57,109 nucleotides of DNA from positions 1-57,109 of the forward strand of contig PLNW01000120.1 in NCBI GenBank assembly GCA_003142855.1, in the 5' to 3' direction. The notes under the pieces were generated by a model that did not search any database, had not been told where the DNA came from, and saw nothing but the letters and a program-made list of their open reading frames with translations. Position numbers and translations under genes: made by a program. The DNA is from Myxococcales bacterium. GTDB lineage: Bacteria > Myxococcota_A > Polyangia > Fen-1088. The first letter of the stretch is position 1. Each line of letters begins with the position of its first letter. Below, piece by piece: positions 49,611-57,109 of this stretch.

Positions 49611-50921
49611 TTATCTCGCACCTTCCTTCCGGCGCGAACCTCCTTTCTTCAGGTGGGTCTTGTCCTGACAATCACACTTGAGTTGGGTCTGTGGGAGGCT
49701 TTGCCTGGGAATTGTGAGAATCGTGGCCCCAGCATTCTCAATTCGGCTGAGGTACGGATAGGGGTCGTCGGAGTTCCTCGAAAGTATCTTGCGACCGGTT
49801 GTCAGAATCAGCCCGATAGCCAATCCAACCCCCACACTGAGTGCCGCCGTATGCAGCGAGCTGCCACTGAAAAGGGTTGCAACGCCAGCGGTTCCGGCGG
49901 ACGCCAGCGCCGTTGCAATTGCGTCGCCGGCTCTCTGCAGCTCCTTGCGGCTCTCTTCGGCCGTAGTGTCTAGCAATGCCTGTCGCAGCTTTCTCGGCGC
50001 TGATCGCCGATACTTCTCCCATTCGCGGACCACCTTCTCGGCCCTTGTGTGCATCATCTCCTCACGGACATTGGGTGCTACTTCCGGCGGCATGTCCAAT
50101 GCGACTCGGGATACTGCATCACGAAAGCCGCTCAGGTCATCACCGTTTTGCACGATTTTGGCTACATCCTTGACTGTCAGCCTCCTGAGGTCAACCATAG
50201 TGGTCATAACTACGTGTCCGAGTTGGTTGACCAATTGGGGGGCCGGCACTGCCGCAGGAGCTGGGAGGGCTACCGGACCTAGTAGTTCTCTAAGAATCTG
50301 CTGCTCGTCGAGAGAAACCAGGGCCGCATGAAGCGTCATGCTGTCCGTGACGATATCGAGCCCTTTATGGCGAGCAGCGGCAATCGCAATTACCGACATG
50401 ATCACCTCTCCAACGACTGGGTGGACCGCCCACCACTCGTGGAACGACGAGCCGTGCCGCCGCAAATTCCTCCATATCAGCTCCATGCGGGAAAGCAGGA
50501 AGATAAGGTCGTGATTGAGCTTATTCCCGTGAATTTCAAACCCCTCGTCTGATCCAAACTGTCGTAGCGTAGCTCGTTGGCCGAACCGAATCTTGAGCCG
50601 TTTCGGATCGACGTCGCTTAGCACATTGGACAGTCGCTCTCGGGCAAACTGGATGTCAGGCCAATCCAGCGAGACCCCACAAATGAGGGGCTCGCCATCG
50701 GGACCGCGTTGATCACGCAGCCAGGCGACCTCCTCGCTGTCCTCCAGGGGAAACTGATGGGGGACTATGCGGTTGATTTGGCCGAAGGATAGAAGCGTGC
50801 CCTTGACCCATTCAATGTCTCTTGGGTGGATGTAGGGGTAGTAGAGTGCGCGCCTGGCTTGAACCAATCCTGGTCGCAAGAAGCTTGGACTATTCGGCAC
50901 GTCTTCCTTCCTCCTCTGCAT
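49611..50921 (-). CDS. DUF6236 family protein with C-terminal hydrophobic hairpin
   Basis: 436 residues. The N-terminus ALYYPYIHPRDIEWVKGTLLSFGQINRIVP is the DUF6236 signature, a family whose function is not established. The middle is helical (LIFLLSRMELIWRNL, FHEWWAVHPVVGEVIMSVIAIAAARHKG). About 345-385 contains two hydrophobic segments (AGTAGVATLFSG and LSVGVGLAIGLILTTG), which could insert in a membrane. The last residues are basic. A TAA ends the frame, but it stays open and protein-like beyond it. Downstream of and on the same strand as the membrane-protein genes, separated by about 150 bases. Confidence 0.75.
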   Translation of the reverse strand: MQRRKEDVPNSPSFLRPGLVQARRALYYPYIHPRDIEWVKGTLLSFGQINRIVPHQFPLEDSEEVAWLRDQRGPDGEPLICGVSLDWPDIQFARERLSNVLSDVDPKRLKIRFGQRATLRQFGSDEGFEIHGNKLNHDLIFLLSRMELIWRNLRRHGSSFHEWWAVHPVVGEVIMSVIAIAAARHKGLDIVTDSMTLHAALVSLDEQQILRELLGPVALPAPAAVPAPQLVNQLGHVVMTTMVDLRRLTVKDVAKIVQNGDDLSGFRDAVSRVALDMPPEVAPNVREEMMHTRAEKVVREWEKYRRSAPRKLRQALLDTTAEESRKELQRAGDAIATALASAGTAGVATLFSGSSLHTAALSVGVGLAIGLILTTGRKILSRNSDDPYPYLSRIENAGATILTIPRQSLPQTQLKCDCQDKTHLKKGGSRRKEGAR

Positions 50922-51072
50922 CTACGGCTCGATGAGCATGCCTGCCGCGCTTCTTCAGCAGATGGCCCGTAAGTAGCCATCTTCGCCTTGACTGAGCGTC
51001 GGCGCCAAGGCATGTGCCCCGGCTGTCCTATTCTGCAATACGGCACACCTCGTTCAGAACCACCTGCCCAAT

Positions 51073-51921
51073 CTAAACAGGTCTGCGTTGCATGTTGCGG
51101 ATGGCCGCCTTCCACCAAGGCTGCTCCTTGTCTATAGGTTCGCATCCGTGCCGTGGAAACGCTGGTACTCCTGGCTTGTACTTCAGGTAGTCACTAGCTT
51201 CCCATGGAGAACTTGCAACTATCAGACGCCTGGCATCGCCAGGCCTTGGTCTCAGGAGGTCAACCTCAACGATCTTCTGGCGAAGGCTAAGGAGCCGTGG
51301 CCTTACTACGATTTGTCCATCAAGGCCGTTTGTCTTTCTGCGCTTCACCTTGAGGGCAACATCGCCTGCAGACCAGGATTCCAGGCGCCCCCGGGTAGTA
51401 TCGCCGCTCGCCCCATCCCGCATTCCCATCCAGAGTCGCCTACTCCCAGGCACCTTCTTCTTGTCAATCCCCTGCGGGAGCCCTAGCTTGGAACCGAAGC
51501 GACAGAAGCGCCTCTCGCACGTCGTTTGCGTGGCGCTGCGGCGAGAAAAGGGCTGATCCCTAGTAGCACACATCACGACGGGATCGAATTGCTTTCCCGA
51601 GAGATAATCGAGCAGTTCATCCCACTCCATGCGAACAAAGCACCACTCGATCACCCCAGTGACCATATGGGAGAGCAATATTGTCAGCGGGCTAGCGATG
51701 TACAGAGCCACCTGTCGGAGGCGCGGTCGTCGAGCTACCTCCTTGGCGGTGCGAAAGAGCAACCAAGGCACCAAATACCAGTACCAGTCGCGGAGCACGG
51801 GTGTGTTCCAACGACCGTGCGCCCCGGACACCAAAGAGCTGACCACCCCAGCAGCCAGTGGAAGCTCCGGCCAAAGCCTCGCTATCCGCCGCAATCTGCC
51901 AGGGGTAGATAGTGTCGGCAT
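51073..51921 (-). CDS. hypothetical membrane protein
   Basis: 282 residues from an ATG 10 bases after the preceding stop. The N-terminal third has two to three hydrophobic segments (LWPELPLAAGVVSSLVSG, DWYWYLVPWLLFRTAK, RQVALYIASPLTILLSHMVTGVI). The remainder is a basic soluble domain (GDVALKVKRRKTNGLDGQIVVRPRLLSLRQKIVEVDLLRPRPGDARRLIVA). A long frame upstream of 51921 is a shadow of the neighbouring gene. It probably forms a membrane complex with the gene before it. Family not recognised. Confidence 0.6.
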   Translation of the reverse strand: MPTLSTPGRLRRIARLWPELPLAAGVVSSLVSGAHGRWNTPVLRDWYWYLVPWLLFRTAKEVARRPRLRQVALYIASPLTILLSHMVTGVIEWCFVRMEWDELLDYLSGKQFDPVVMCATRDQPFSRRSATQTTCERRFCRFGSKLGLPQGIDKKKVPGSRRLWMGMRDGASGDTTRGRLESWSAGDVALKVKRRKTNGLDGQIVVRPRLLSLRQKIVEVDLLRPRPGDARRLIVASSPWEASDYLKYKPGVPAFPRHGCEPIDKEQPWWKAAIRNMQRRPV

Positions 51922-51931
51922 CCCTCCTCGC

Positions 51932-53209
51932 CTACAACGCCGTCGGGAGAGTGACCTTCGGCTCGCCAAGCCTGGCGCTACTCCGGCGGACACCAAGGCT
52001 ACGTGGGAGTAAAGCGATGCCAACAGCTGCGAAAGTAGCGGCACACGTGATTGGACCCCAAGGCTGACGAGAGAAGATACCAAACACCGTGGTCGCCGAG
52101 GCAATACACAAGCAGCAGATGGCTACAAGGAGAACCAAGGGGCGGAAGCCAATCGTCGGCCCCTTGTTCGCGACTCTGAGCATCTCGCCGGCTCCCAGAA
52201 TGGACGCTGGGTTCGTGTGCTTCGCACCCATGAGTGGAAAGACCATTTGGAACTCACTATCGGGAACCGTCAGGTCTGGTAGCCGATCAGCACGCTTGGC
52301 GCCCTCCGATGGCTTGGGCCAGACCTTGACATATCCAATCTCGCCCACCCACCCGGCGTCCACGATTTCGGGGTCGCGTCCGACCCTCGACCTGGCCAAC
52401 TCACTCGCGCCGGCTTGCGAGCATGCAAGAGCTGCACATGCCTGCGTGCCCCACGACGCACTGCCCATCGCTGCCATGAACCACGTGCTTCGATCTCTTG
52501 ACCAAGGATTCCGTCCAACGAGCAATAACCCGCAGTCTTCATCAGTCTGATCTTTTCTAGTCCCGATTTTCGGTACGAGAAAGGAATCCCGTTCGGATGC
52601 AAGACTTCCCCACTTCCGAATACGAAAGTCGCTCTGCGGGGCGTCAGGGAACAAAGATTGTGCCCCAAGCATCTTGAGAAGGGCCTCTGCAATCGGATTG
52701 CCCGCCGGCCCGCCGACTATGACCAGGTTTTGACCCAGCAGATCCTCGGCCTCCCGCGAAGGGGCTGTGAGTGGTGTGGTACTCGGCAGGCTGTTCTTGA
52801 GAGACCACGCATCGTGAAGACGAATCCCCCCGGTCCCATGCAGGCTGGTCAACACCAACAAGAAATACTGGAGTGCGTACATATCTCCAGTCGCCACGAG
52901 CGGACCGAGCCCCACGAGCCAGTCAGCCAACACGTCCTTCTCAGGGTCGTGAAGCTTTGGGAATACGTCACGTCCCGCCCCCTCCCCTCGATCGAGCGAT
53001 TTTCCGAATTCAATTCTCCACCGGGCCGCGTCCCAGACCGGAAAGACAAGGTTTACTGGCGGAGTGAATTTGCCCCAGAGTCTGCGAAGATCTTTCGTTT
53101 GCAGGCGTGCGGCACCGGTGTCCGTTCTGGCGAACATTCCGTCATCAACCATACCGTCAGATGGGACACCAGTCTGGCCGCCCCCGGGCTCGTGCTGGGA
53201 CGCTCTCAC
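51932..53209 (-). CDS. hypothetical protein with C-terminal transmembrane pair
   Basis: 425 residues from a GTG sharing GTGA with a small upstream gene; an ATG at 53152 is an alternative start. A large soluble region contains a glycine-rich LVIVGGPAGNPIAEALLKML strand-turn-helix near 163-182, FAA/CGLLLVGRNPWSRDRSTWFMAAMGSASWGTQACAALA-type small-residue segments and a final pair of hydrophobic helices (LVLLVAICCLCIASATTVFGIF; ITCAATFAAVGIALL). It would sit on the membrane with the N-terminal domain as a sensor or enzyme. No named family is assigned. Confidence 0.62.
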   Translation of the reverse strand: MRASQHEPGGGQTGVPSDGMVDDGMFARTDTGAARLQTKDLRRLWGKFTPPVNLVFPVWDAARWRIEFGKSLDRGEGAGRDVFPKLHDPEKDVLADWLVGLGPLVATGDMYALQYFLLVLTSLHGTGGIRLHDAWSLKNSLPSTTPLTAPSREAEDLLGQNLVIVGGPAGNPIAEALLKMLGAQSLFPDAPQSDFRIRKWGSLASERDSFLVPKIGTRKDQTDEDCGLLLVGRNPWSRDRSTWFMAAMGSASWGTQACAALACSQAGASELARSRVGRDPEIVDAGWVGEIGYVKVWPKPSEGAKRADRLPDLTVPDSEFQMVFPLMGAKHTNPASILGAGEMLRVANKGPTIGFRPLVLLVAICCLCIASATTVFGIFSRQPWGPITCAATFAAVGIALLPRSLGVRRSSARLGEPKVTLPTAL

Positions 53210-53415
53210 GGTGGGCCTCCTCCGAATGTACTCGGCGCTTCAGAACGCGAAGTAACGCTCATGACCTCAGCTTGGCGGGACTTCATGTTCAGCTCGGGAT
53301 TCCCATCGAGGCTACCCGATGGCTCAACGTCGAGGGCGACGGATGATATCGCACCAAGGAATGTACATGCGAACGCACAACCGGTTCTTAGTCTCCACAC
53401 AGTTGTCGCTATCAT
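53206..53415 (-). CDS. small protein with signal-peptide-like N-terminus
   Basis: 69 residues. The first 25 (IATTVWRLRTGCAFACTFLGAISSVA) have a positively charged start and hydrophobic core as in signal or lipoprotein-type peptides. The rest is short, polar and ends in FGGGPP. The stop shares GTGA with the next gene, suggesting translational coupling. An upstream in-frame ATG at 53481 would add a basic leader. Evidence is position plus hydrophobic pattern only. Confidence 0.4.
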   Translation of the reverse strand: MIATTVWRLRTGCAFACTFLGAISSVALDVEPSGSLDGNPELNMKSRQAEVMSVTSRSEAPSTFGGGPP

Positions 53416-53690
53416 GGCACGGTCTCTACTCTCTCGATACATAGGCCTTCGGAGGGCTGGCGCAGGACGATATGTCGTCATGAATTGCGCGTCAAGTGTC
53501 GGTTTGCAGGCTCGGGGGGACTATACGGGTAGTTTCTTACAAGGGGGGGACCATGAAAGTTGCAGCGGACAAGCGATCACCACCTCCATCACCACCTGAG
53601 CGGGACCGGGATGGACGGCCCGAGACTCCCTGTGACGGTAAGTCCCTGATCCCGCTCAGATGTCCGACGGAGATTGCGCCATTTTTCCTT

Positions 53691-53732
53691 TTGCCAAGGT
53701 GAACGTCGAGGGTTCAAGTCCCTTCGCCCGCT
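53691..53732 (+). tRNA. 3' half of tRNA-Gly(GCC): attachment-site scar
   Basis: The sequence fits the second half of a tRNA exactly: anticodon loop TTGCCAA (53691-53697, anticodon GCC), stem half GGTGA, variable ACGTC, T-stem GAGGG, loop TTCAAGT, T-stem CCCTT, acceptor strand CGCCCGC and discriminator T. The 5' half is absent; upstream bases do not pair with GGTGA. This is the usual product of site-specific integration with crossover in the anticodon loop. It is not a functional tRNA. A truncated tyrosine integrase lies 56 bases away. Confidence 0.85.
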
Positions 53733-53749
53733 CAAAAAAAAGTCCAATC

Positions 53750-53789
53750 AAAACGGTCAGTTGGAGAAGCCACTCCGACTGGCCGTTTT
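53750..53789. terminator. 17-bp stem terminator beside the att scar
   Basis: 53750-53766 pairs with 53773-53789 (two G-T pairs, six-base loop AAGCCA), with AAAA and TTTT at the base, so it works as a terminator in either direction. It directly follows the integrase-fragment stop. Confidence 0.85.
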
Positions 53790-54060
53790 AGTTTCTGCCC
53801 CCGTCCACAGTCCGGTCCACAGTTTTGGTGAGCGGAACCAGCCGAACCACTCCTGCTACCGCCGCCCTTTTCTCGTCTAGTCCCACCGTAGAGTAGTGGG
53901 CCGTCATCGCCTCGGTCACGTGGCCGGTCAACGCCCGAGTCACCATCCCGTCTGCTCCCGCCCGGCGAGTCAGATCGTTGAAGGTGCGGCGCAGTCCGTG
54001 GACTGTGAACCGCTCCTTCACGCCGATCGCCTTCAGGCAACCCTCCCACGTCTCGGTCAA
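53788..54060 (-). pseudogene. tyrosine recombinase (integrase) C-terminal fragment
   Basis: 90 codons retain the catalytic end of a phage-type integrase: [18 protein letters not shown] with the HxLR box, [17 protein letters not shown] with the TGH box and the nucleophile Tyr in HYS. The N-terminal arm, core-binding domain and the first catalytic Arg are missing. Upstream of 54060 the sequence changes abruptly at a palindrome. It reads toward the tRNA-Gly scar, as expected for an integrase bordering its attachment site. The element it served is mostly gone or rearranged. Confidence 0.85.
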
Positions 54061-54070
54061 TGACCCCGGC

Positions 54071-54097
54071 GTCTTGAGCGCAGCTGCGGCTCAAGAC
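54071..54097. repeat. 27-base near-perfect palindrome at the integrase breakpoint
   Basis: GTCTTGAGC (54071-54079) and GCTCAAGAC (54089-54097) flank a GCAGCTGC core, so the whole segment is nearly symmetric. It lies where integrase similarity ends and could be a terminator for the TPR gene, or a recombination or insertion scar. Confidence 0.6.
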
Positions 54098-54187
54098 ATT
54101 TGGGACTTTTCACGTTGCAACTGCAACAGGTCGGAAATCGCAAAGGAATCTGGGGTGCGGGCGAGCGCAGGCAATCCGCAACCGCGC

Positions 54188-55216
54188 TCAGTTGATTTCG
54201 AGATCGTCCTGCCTGGGCGCTCGCAGATTCGCGTGAGCCCTCTCCTCGCGGTCGTGCATGTCCTGCCATGACAGCCCGTGCTGTACATCGTCCAGACAGA
54301 AGCGAACGCCCTGGTTGTCGTTCGGATTGAGCGAGAGGATGCGCTCGAACACCTTCGCCGCCTCCGGGAAGCGTCGAAGCCGCCAGAGGCACAGCCCATA
54401 GCCATGCAGGCACCGTAGGTAGGGCCGGTTGTAGATGGGTCCCCAGGCCAAGAAACCGTCGAACCCGGGCGGCAGTGAGAGTTCGGCTATGCGCATCCCG
54501 ACCTCGTAGTGAAGGATCGCGCGCTCGGGGGAGTGCTGGAACACGTGATTTCCGAGATGCGCGTGGGCATCGATGCAGCGCAAGTCCCTTGCCAGCGTCT
54601 CCATAAGCAACTCGCGCGCGCCCTCTGTGTCGCCGGTCTCGGCGAGTTCGGCTGCGTCGCAGGTTGGGTTGTCCTCGGGATCGGCACCGGGAAACGCTCC
54701 CCATGCAATCGGGTCCATTTCGTACGAAGGACGTGGCCGCGATGTGCGCTTCCTCCACAGCGGGGCGTAGGGATCTGGCCGTCGATATGGTTCAGTCGAC
54801 CTGCGCAGGTCGTCCAACTCACCGCCATGCAGTGGAAGGGGGACCAGACCGAGCTTGGCGGCATCGATACAGGCACTCTCGATATTCCCGCTGGCATAGG
54901 CATCGCCTCGCCATGTCCACCTTTTCTTGATGATGAGCGTGGCGATCTGGCCCGGCACCGCCGTCCACATGTCGCCGGTGCGAAAAGTGAGTTGTTCGCT
55001 TTCGCCTAGAATTCGCGCCCTTACAGACCGGTCGTTCACCTTGAGAATGGCGGCCTCGCAGCGTTGCGGGCTCGCCATGGGCGCAGCAGGCTCTGCCGAC
55101 ACGCCTAGCAATTCGGCCTGGGCCTGCAAGACATGGAGACGCGCGGCGGTGTACGACTCTCCAGTCTTCCTCTGGCGATCTCGGATGATGTTCTTCAGAT
55201 CACGGTGGGCGGTCAT
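54188..55216 (-). CDS. tetratricopeptide-like protein
   Basis: 342 residues; AGGAGA lies before the ATG at 55216. The N-terminal helix HRDLKNIIRDRQRKTGESYTAARLHVL is a known opening of small predicted DNA- or RNA-associated proteins. The middle is strand-rich (RSVRARILGESEQLTFRTGDMWTAV, ATLIIKKRWTW). The C-terminal half has TPR-like helix pairs (AAELAETGDTEGARELLMETLARD, CIDAHAHLGNHVF, RCLHGYGLCLWRLRRFPEAAKVFERILSLNPND). It is cytoplasmic, probably a scaffold. Orientation is away from the divergent 55528 gene. Confidence 0.7.
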   Translation of the reverse strand: MTAHRDLKNIIRDRQRKTGESYTAARLHVLQAQAELLGVSAEPAAPMASPQRCEAAILKVNDRSVRARILGESEQLTFRTGDMWTAVPGQIATLIIKKRWTWRGDAYASGNIESACIDAAKLGLVPLPLHGGELDDLRRSTEPYRRPDPYAPLWRKRTSRPRPSYEMDPIAWGAFPGADPEDNPTCDAAELAETGDTEGARELLMETLARDLRCIDAHAHLGNHVFQHSPERAILHYEVGMRIAELSLPPGFDGFLAWGPIYNRPYLRCLHGYGLCLWRLRRFPEAAKVFERILSLNPNDNQGVRFCLDDVQHGLSWQDMHDREERAHANLRAPRQDDLEIN

Positions 55217-55527
55217 CGACGTTCTCCTCGCTCCGCGCTGTCGAAACCCCCGCTTTCGGCCGCGCGGCACGAAGAAACGTGCGACGAGCCAGCCGGAGGA
55301 GTGAACTCCCCTTTGCCCCGTTCGAGGGCTCCTGCGGGGGAGGAACCATCGGGGTTCGGCGTCGCTGCCGCCGTATCAAATACGCTGCCGCAGAGATGGG
55401 CAGGAGGTCAATAGATTTTTTTCGATGGCTGGGCTGTTCCCGCCCCATCACGGCACGCGGTGCTTGCGGGTCGTGGTCACTGATGGTTGAACTGCAGCGG
55501 GCAGACGATGAGCCTCCTGAAGCATAA
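55217..55527. other. intergenic region, no gene seen
   Basis: Divergent promoter region between the TPR gene and the 55528 gene. It is GC-rich with some short open frames lacking ribosome-binding sites; no repeat or RNA structure was recognised. Confidence 0.4.
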
Positions 55528-56235
55528 ATGGGAATTCAAGGCGCGCTTTCGCGCGGGAGCGTTTGGCTGGAAGTCAACAAGATGTGGAATCATTGCCAGT
55601 TCGGCGTGAAAGCGCTGGTGGCACAAGGCAAGATCGTTGAAGCAATCCGATACGCCGAGGAAGGGCGCGGCCTCAACGACGGCTGGGACATTGTCGCTGC
55701 GGTTTGCGAGGACTTGCTGCTGTCGGCTGGGATGGTGGAAGAGGCGTATCAGCGTTACGGGGTTTCTGCCAACCGGGCCGGCACGTACCTTGCCACTTTC
55801 CGCGCGGTGGCGAAGAAGTACCCGCGCAAGGGCGCTGCCGAGATCCTGGCCGACCTCGTGAAGAGCACGCCTGGCGACGAGGGCAAATGGTTCGCGGCGG
55901 CCAAGGAGGCGGGCCTTTTCGACGAAGCCCTGGTACTGGCCGGCCGCACGCCCTGCGATCCGAGAACGCTGACCCGTGCAGCCCGCGACTACGCCGAGAA
56001 GCAGTCAGCCTTCGCCGTGGGTGCAGGCCTGCTGGCCCTGCACTGGCTGGTAGAAGGCTACGGCTATGAGATCACCGGCGCAGACGTGTTGGCGGCCTAC
56101 ACCTCGACGCTGGCGGCGGCGAAGATACAGGGAGCCGAGGTCGAGCCCAAGGCTCGCATTCGTCGGATGGTGGCGGCCGAAACCTATGGCAAGCGGTTTG
56201 TGACGAAGATCCTGGGAAGAGAGCTGCAATTGTGA
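55528..56235 (+). CDS. helical-repeat protein, probably 5'-truncated
   Basis: 235 residues. From about residue 16 the sequence is ordered helical repeat: WNHCQFGVKALVAQGKIVEAIRYAEEG, WDIVAAVCEDLLLSAGMVEEAYQRYG, ATFRAVAKKYPRKGAAEILADLV, KWFAAAKEAGLFDEALVLAGRTPCDPRTLTRAARDYAEK. This matches the C-terminal part of a conserved uncharacterised family that is normally longer. The first 15 residues (GIQGALSRGSVW) look unrelated and there is no good ribosome-binding site, so the original N-terminus has probably been lost. Confidence 0.6.
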   Translation: MGIQGALSRGSVWLEVNKMWNHCQFGVKALVAQGKIVEAIRYAEEGRGLNDGWDIVAAVCEDLLLSAGMVEEAYQRYGVSANRAGTYLATFRAVAKKYPRKGAAEILADLVKSTPGDEGKWFAAAKEAGLFDEALVLAGRTPCDPRTLTRAARDYAEKQSAFAVGAGLLALHWLVEGYGYEITGADVLAAYTSTLAAAKIQGAEVEPKARIRRMVAAETYGKRFVTKILGRELQL

Positions 56236-56304
56236 GGCAACGTGCGCTGGTCCACGTCGCCGGACCCCGACGCGCGGGGAAGACGACGGTTCCCCCGCTA
56301 TGAA

Positions 56305-56769
56305 TCATCGCCTCAACAGTTGTCTGATGAAGGAGCTGGCGTCAACAACCTGGATTGGGGGAAAGCCACGAACCTTGATGACCTTCAACGACAGAAGGTC
56401 TCGGGCATCCTCTGTAACAATGTAGTCGGCACCGCCCTCGAGTGCGGTAGACACTATGTGGTTGTCCCTCGCGTCGGTGGGCACCATGTCGACCTGATAT
56501 CTTCCAGTCGAGACTTCTGCGGCTTCGAGCAACGCCACCAGGAGTTCGCGTGTGTCTTCCCAGTTGAAGGATGGTCGCGCCCGAATGTGGCGGCGCCGAA
56601 AGACGCTCTCCACTTCGGTCAGAATCGAGAGCGACAGCACGAGATCGAACGCTCCATCGAAAAAGCGGTCCAGGATCTGACCGCTTGGACCACGACTGCT
56701 CAGGATGCCCCTGACCAGGACGCTCGTGTCCAACACGGCAGTGGGAATCCTAGTGGCTACCTTGCCCAC
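56305..56769 (-). CDS. PIN-domain toxin
   Basis: 154 residues of the PIN toxin type: VLDTSVLVRGILSSRGPSGQIL with the first catalytic Asp, ILTEVESVFRR with Glu, PTDARDNHIVSTALEGGADYIVTEDARDLL with the two downstream Asp residues. All four acidic positions of the metal-dependent RNase site are present. It overlaps the upstream gene by 20 bases, the usual arrangement of a toxin after its antitoxin. It would cleave RNA when free of its partner. Confidence 0.88.
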   Translation of the reverse strand: MGKVATRIPTAVLDTSVLVRGILSSRGPSGQILDRFFDGAFDLVLSLSILTEVESVFRRRHIRARPSFNWEDTRELLVALLEAAEVSTGRYQVDMVPTDARDNHIVSTALEGGADYIVTEDARDLLSLKVIKVRGFPPIQVVDASSFIRQLLRR

Positions 56770-56971
56770 TCCGGGCCTCGCGTAGCGCGTTGGTGATGGC
56801 GCGATCCAACTCGCGCGGCGGGATGTGCTTTGTCCTCTGCCGCATCCGTTCGGCCACGCGGCGCAAGCGCTCCCGTGGAGCTATGTTCTCCCGGATGTCA
56901 CGCACTTCTCCTTCGAGGGCTTCGACCCGCTCAAGGAGTTCATCGATTTTGACGGCGCCGCTACGGGGCAT
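56750..56971 (-). CDS. antitoxin paired with the PIN toxin
   Basis: 73 residues from the ATG at 56971 (the longer start at 57001 is possible). The protein is almost entirely charged helix: KIDELLERVEALEGEVRDIRENI, a coiled-coil candidate, then ERLRRVAERMRQRTKHIPPRELDRAITNALREARS. Small size and the 20-base overlap with the toxin gene define it as the cognate antitoxin. No DNA-binding fold is obvious. Confidence 0.75.
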   Translation of the reverse strand: MPRSGAVKIDELLERVEALEGEVRDIRENIAPRERLRRVAERMRQRTKHIPPRELDRAITNALREARSGQGSH

Positions 56972-57066
56972 CGCAAGGTCCTCTGATCCGAAGCGTATCA
57001 CGTTGGCCAGGATGGTCGCATGGCCTCTGGGGCATTCGCTTGGCCGTTAACCCGGCCGGTCGAACG

Positions 57067-57100
57067 CCAGCATGAGGTAGTCGCCTCCAGCATGAGGTAG
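57067..57100. repeat. direct repeat at the window edge
   Basis: CCAGCATGAGGTAG occurs at 57067-57080 and 57087-57100, six bases apart, and the window ends in a related GAATGAGGT. It may be the start of a longer repeat array or an IS end that continues beyond the window. Confidence 0.55.
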
Positions 57101-57109
57101 GAATGAGGT

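Noticed and set aside
53691..53732. Functional tRNA gene
   Set aside because: D-arm, 5' acceptor strand and 5' anticodon stem are missing; only the 3' half from the anticodon loop is present.
57067..57109. CRISPR array start
   Set aside because: The repeat is only 14 bases with a six-base spacing, far from CRISPR repeat and spacer sizes, and no cas gene is present in the window.

Overview
The window is GC-rich and reads as a bacterial defence and mobile-element island. No ribosomal or core metabolic gene is present to fix the taxonomy. The HU-family protein, the LALENLALRQQLA-type transposase fragment, the type 2 BREX (Pgl) operon and frequent GTG/TTG starts fit a high-GC Gram-negative such as a myxobacterial or deltaproteobacterial relative. 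That placement is inference.

Left block (209-7401, minus strand). One tightly overlapping nine-gene operon runs DUF3560/DNA-methyltransferase fusion -> two unknowns -> three successive proteins carrying HepT-like HEPN domains (two with one or two copies of a zinc-binding GDGWF module, one fused to a HicB-like domain) -> a small hydrophobic protein -> an MNT-like nucleotidyltransferase -> a metallophosphoesterase. The HEPN domains lack the RNxxxH motif and the nucleotidyltransferase lacks the GS and DxD catalytic residues. The set therefore looks like an expanded MNT-HEPN system rebuilt from pseudoenzymes. Divergent from it are a small RHH-like gene, a broken ORF6N gene, an HU-like gene and a transposase remnant.

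Defence block (10518-38906). On the plus strand, a three-gene unit encodes a DNA methyltransferase, a protein-kinase/P-loop-ATPase fusion and a protein with GFEERS, DISGMSR and PTGSKMQ motifs; I do not recognise it as a named system. On the minus strand is a roughly 22.7 kb overlapping operon with all six type 2 BREX genes (pglW, pglX, pglY, pglZ, brxD, brxHI). It also carries a leader ORF, an unknown head gene, a Schlafen/AlbA_2 protein between pglW and pglX, an AAA ATPase plus DUF4276 pair between pglX and pglY, and a terminal HEPN protein.

Ubiquitin-like block (39141-49125). A protein with a YukD-like beta-grasp domain is truncated by an IS of about 1.5 kb. That IS is itself interrupted by a complete 2,515-bp IS66 element with an 8-bp target duplication. 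Next come an XRE regulator, a papain/C39-like cysteine peptidase and a small Lys-rich protein on the minus strand. Divergent from them are a triple ubiquitin-like protein, an E2-like protein and a JAB-E1 fusion. The E2-like protein has no cysteine at all, and the E1 has serine where the catalytic cysteine is expected. This suggests a serine/oxyester ubiquitin-like pathway. A GTTAGC palindrome lies upstream of both the Ubl operon and the XRE gene.

Right block (49284-57109). It holds a DUF6236 protein, a three-gene membrane/secreted unit, the 3' half of a tRNA-Gly(GCC) as an attachment-site scar beside a truncated tyrosine integrase, a strong terminator, a TPR protein, a probably truncated helical-repeat protein and a PIN-type toxin-antitoxin pair. 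Direct repeats lie at the window edge.
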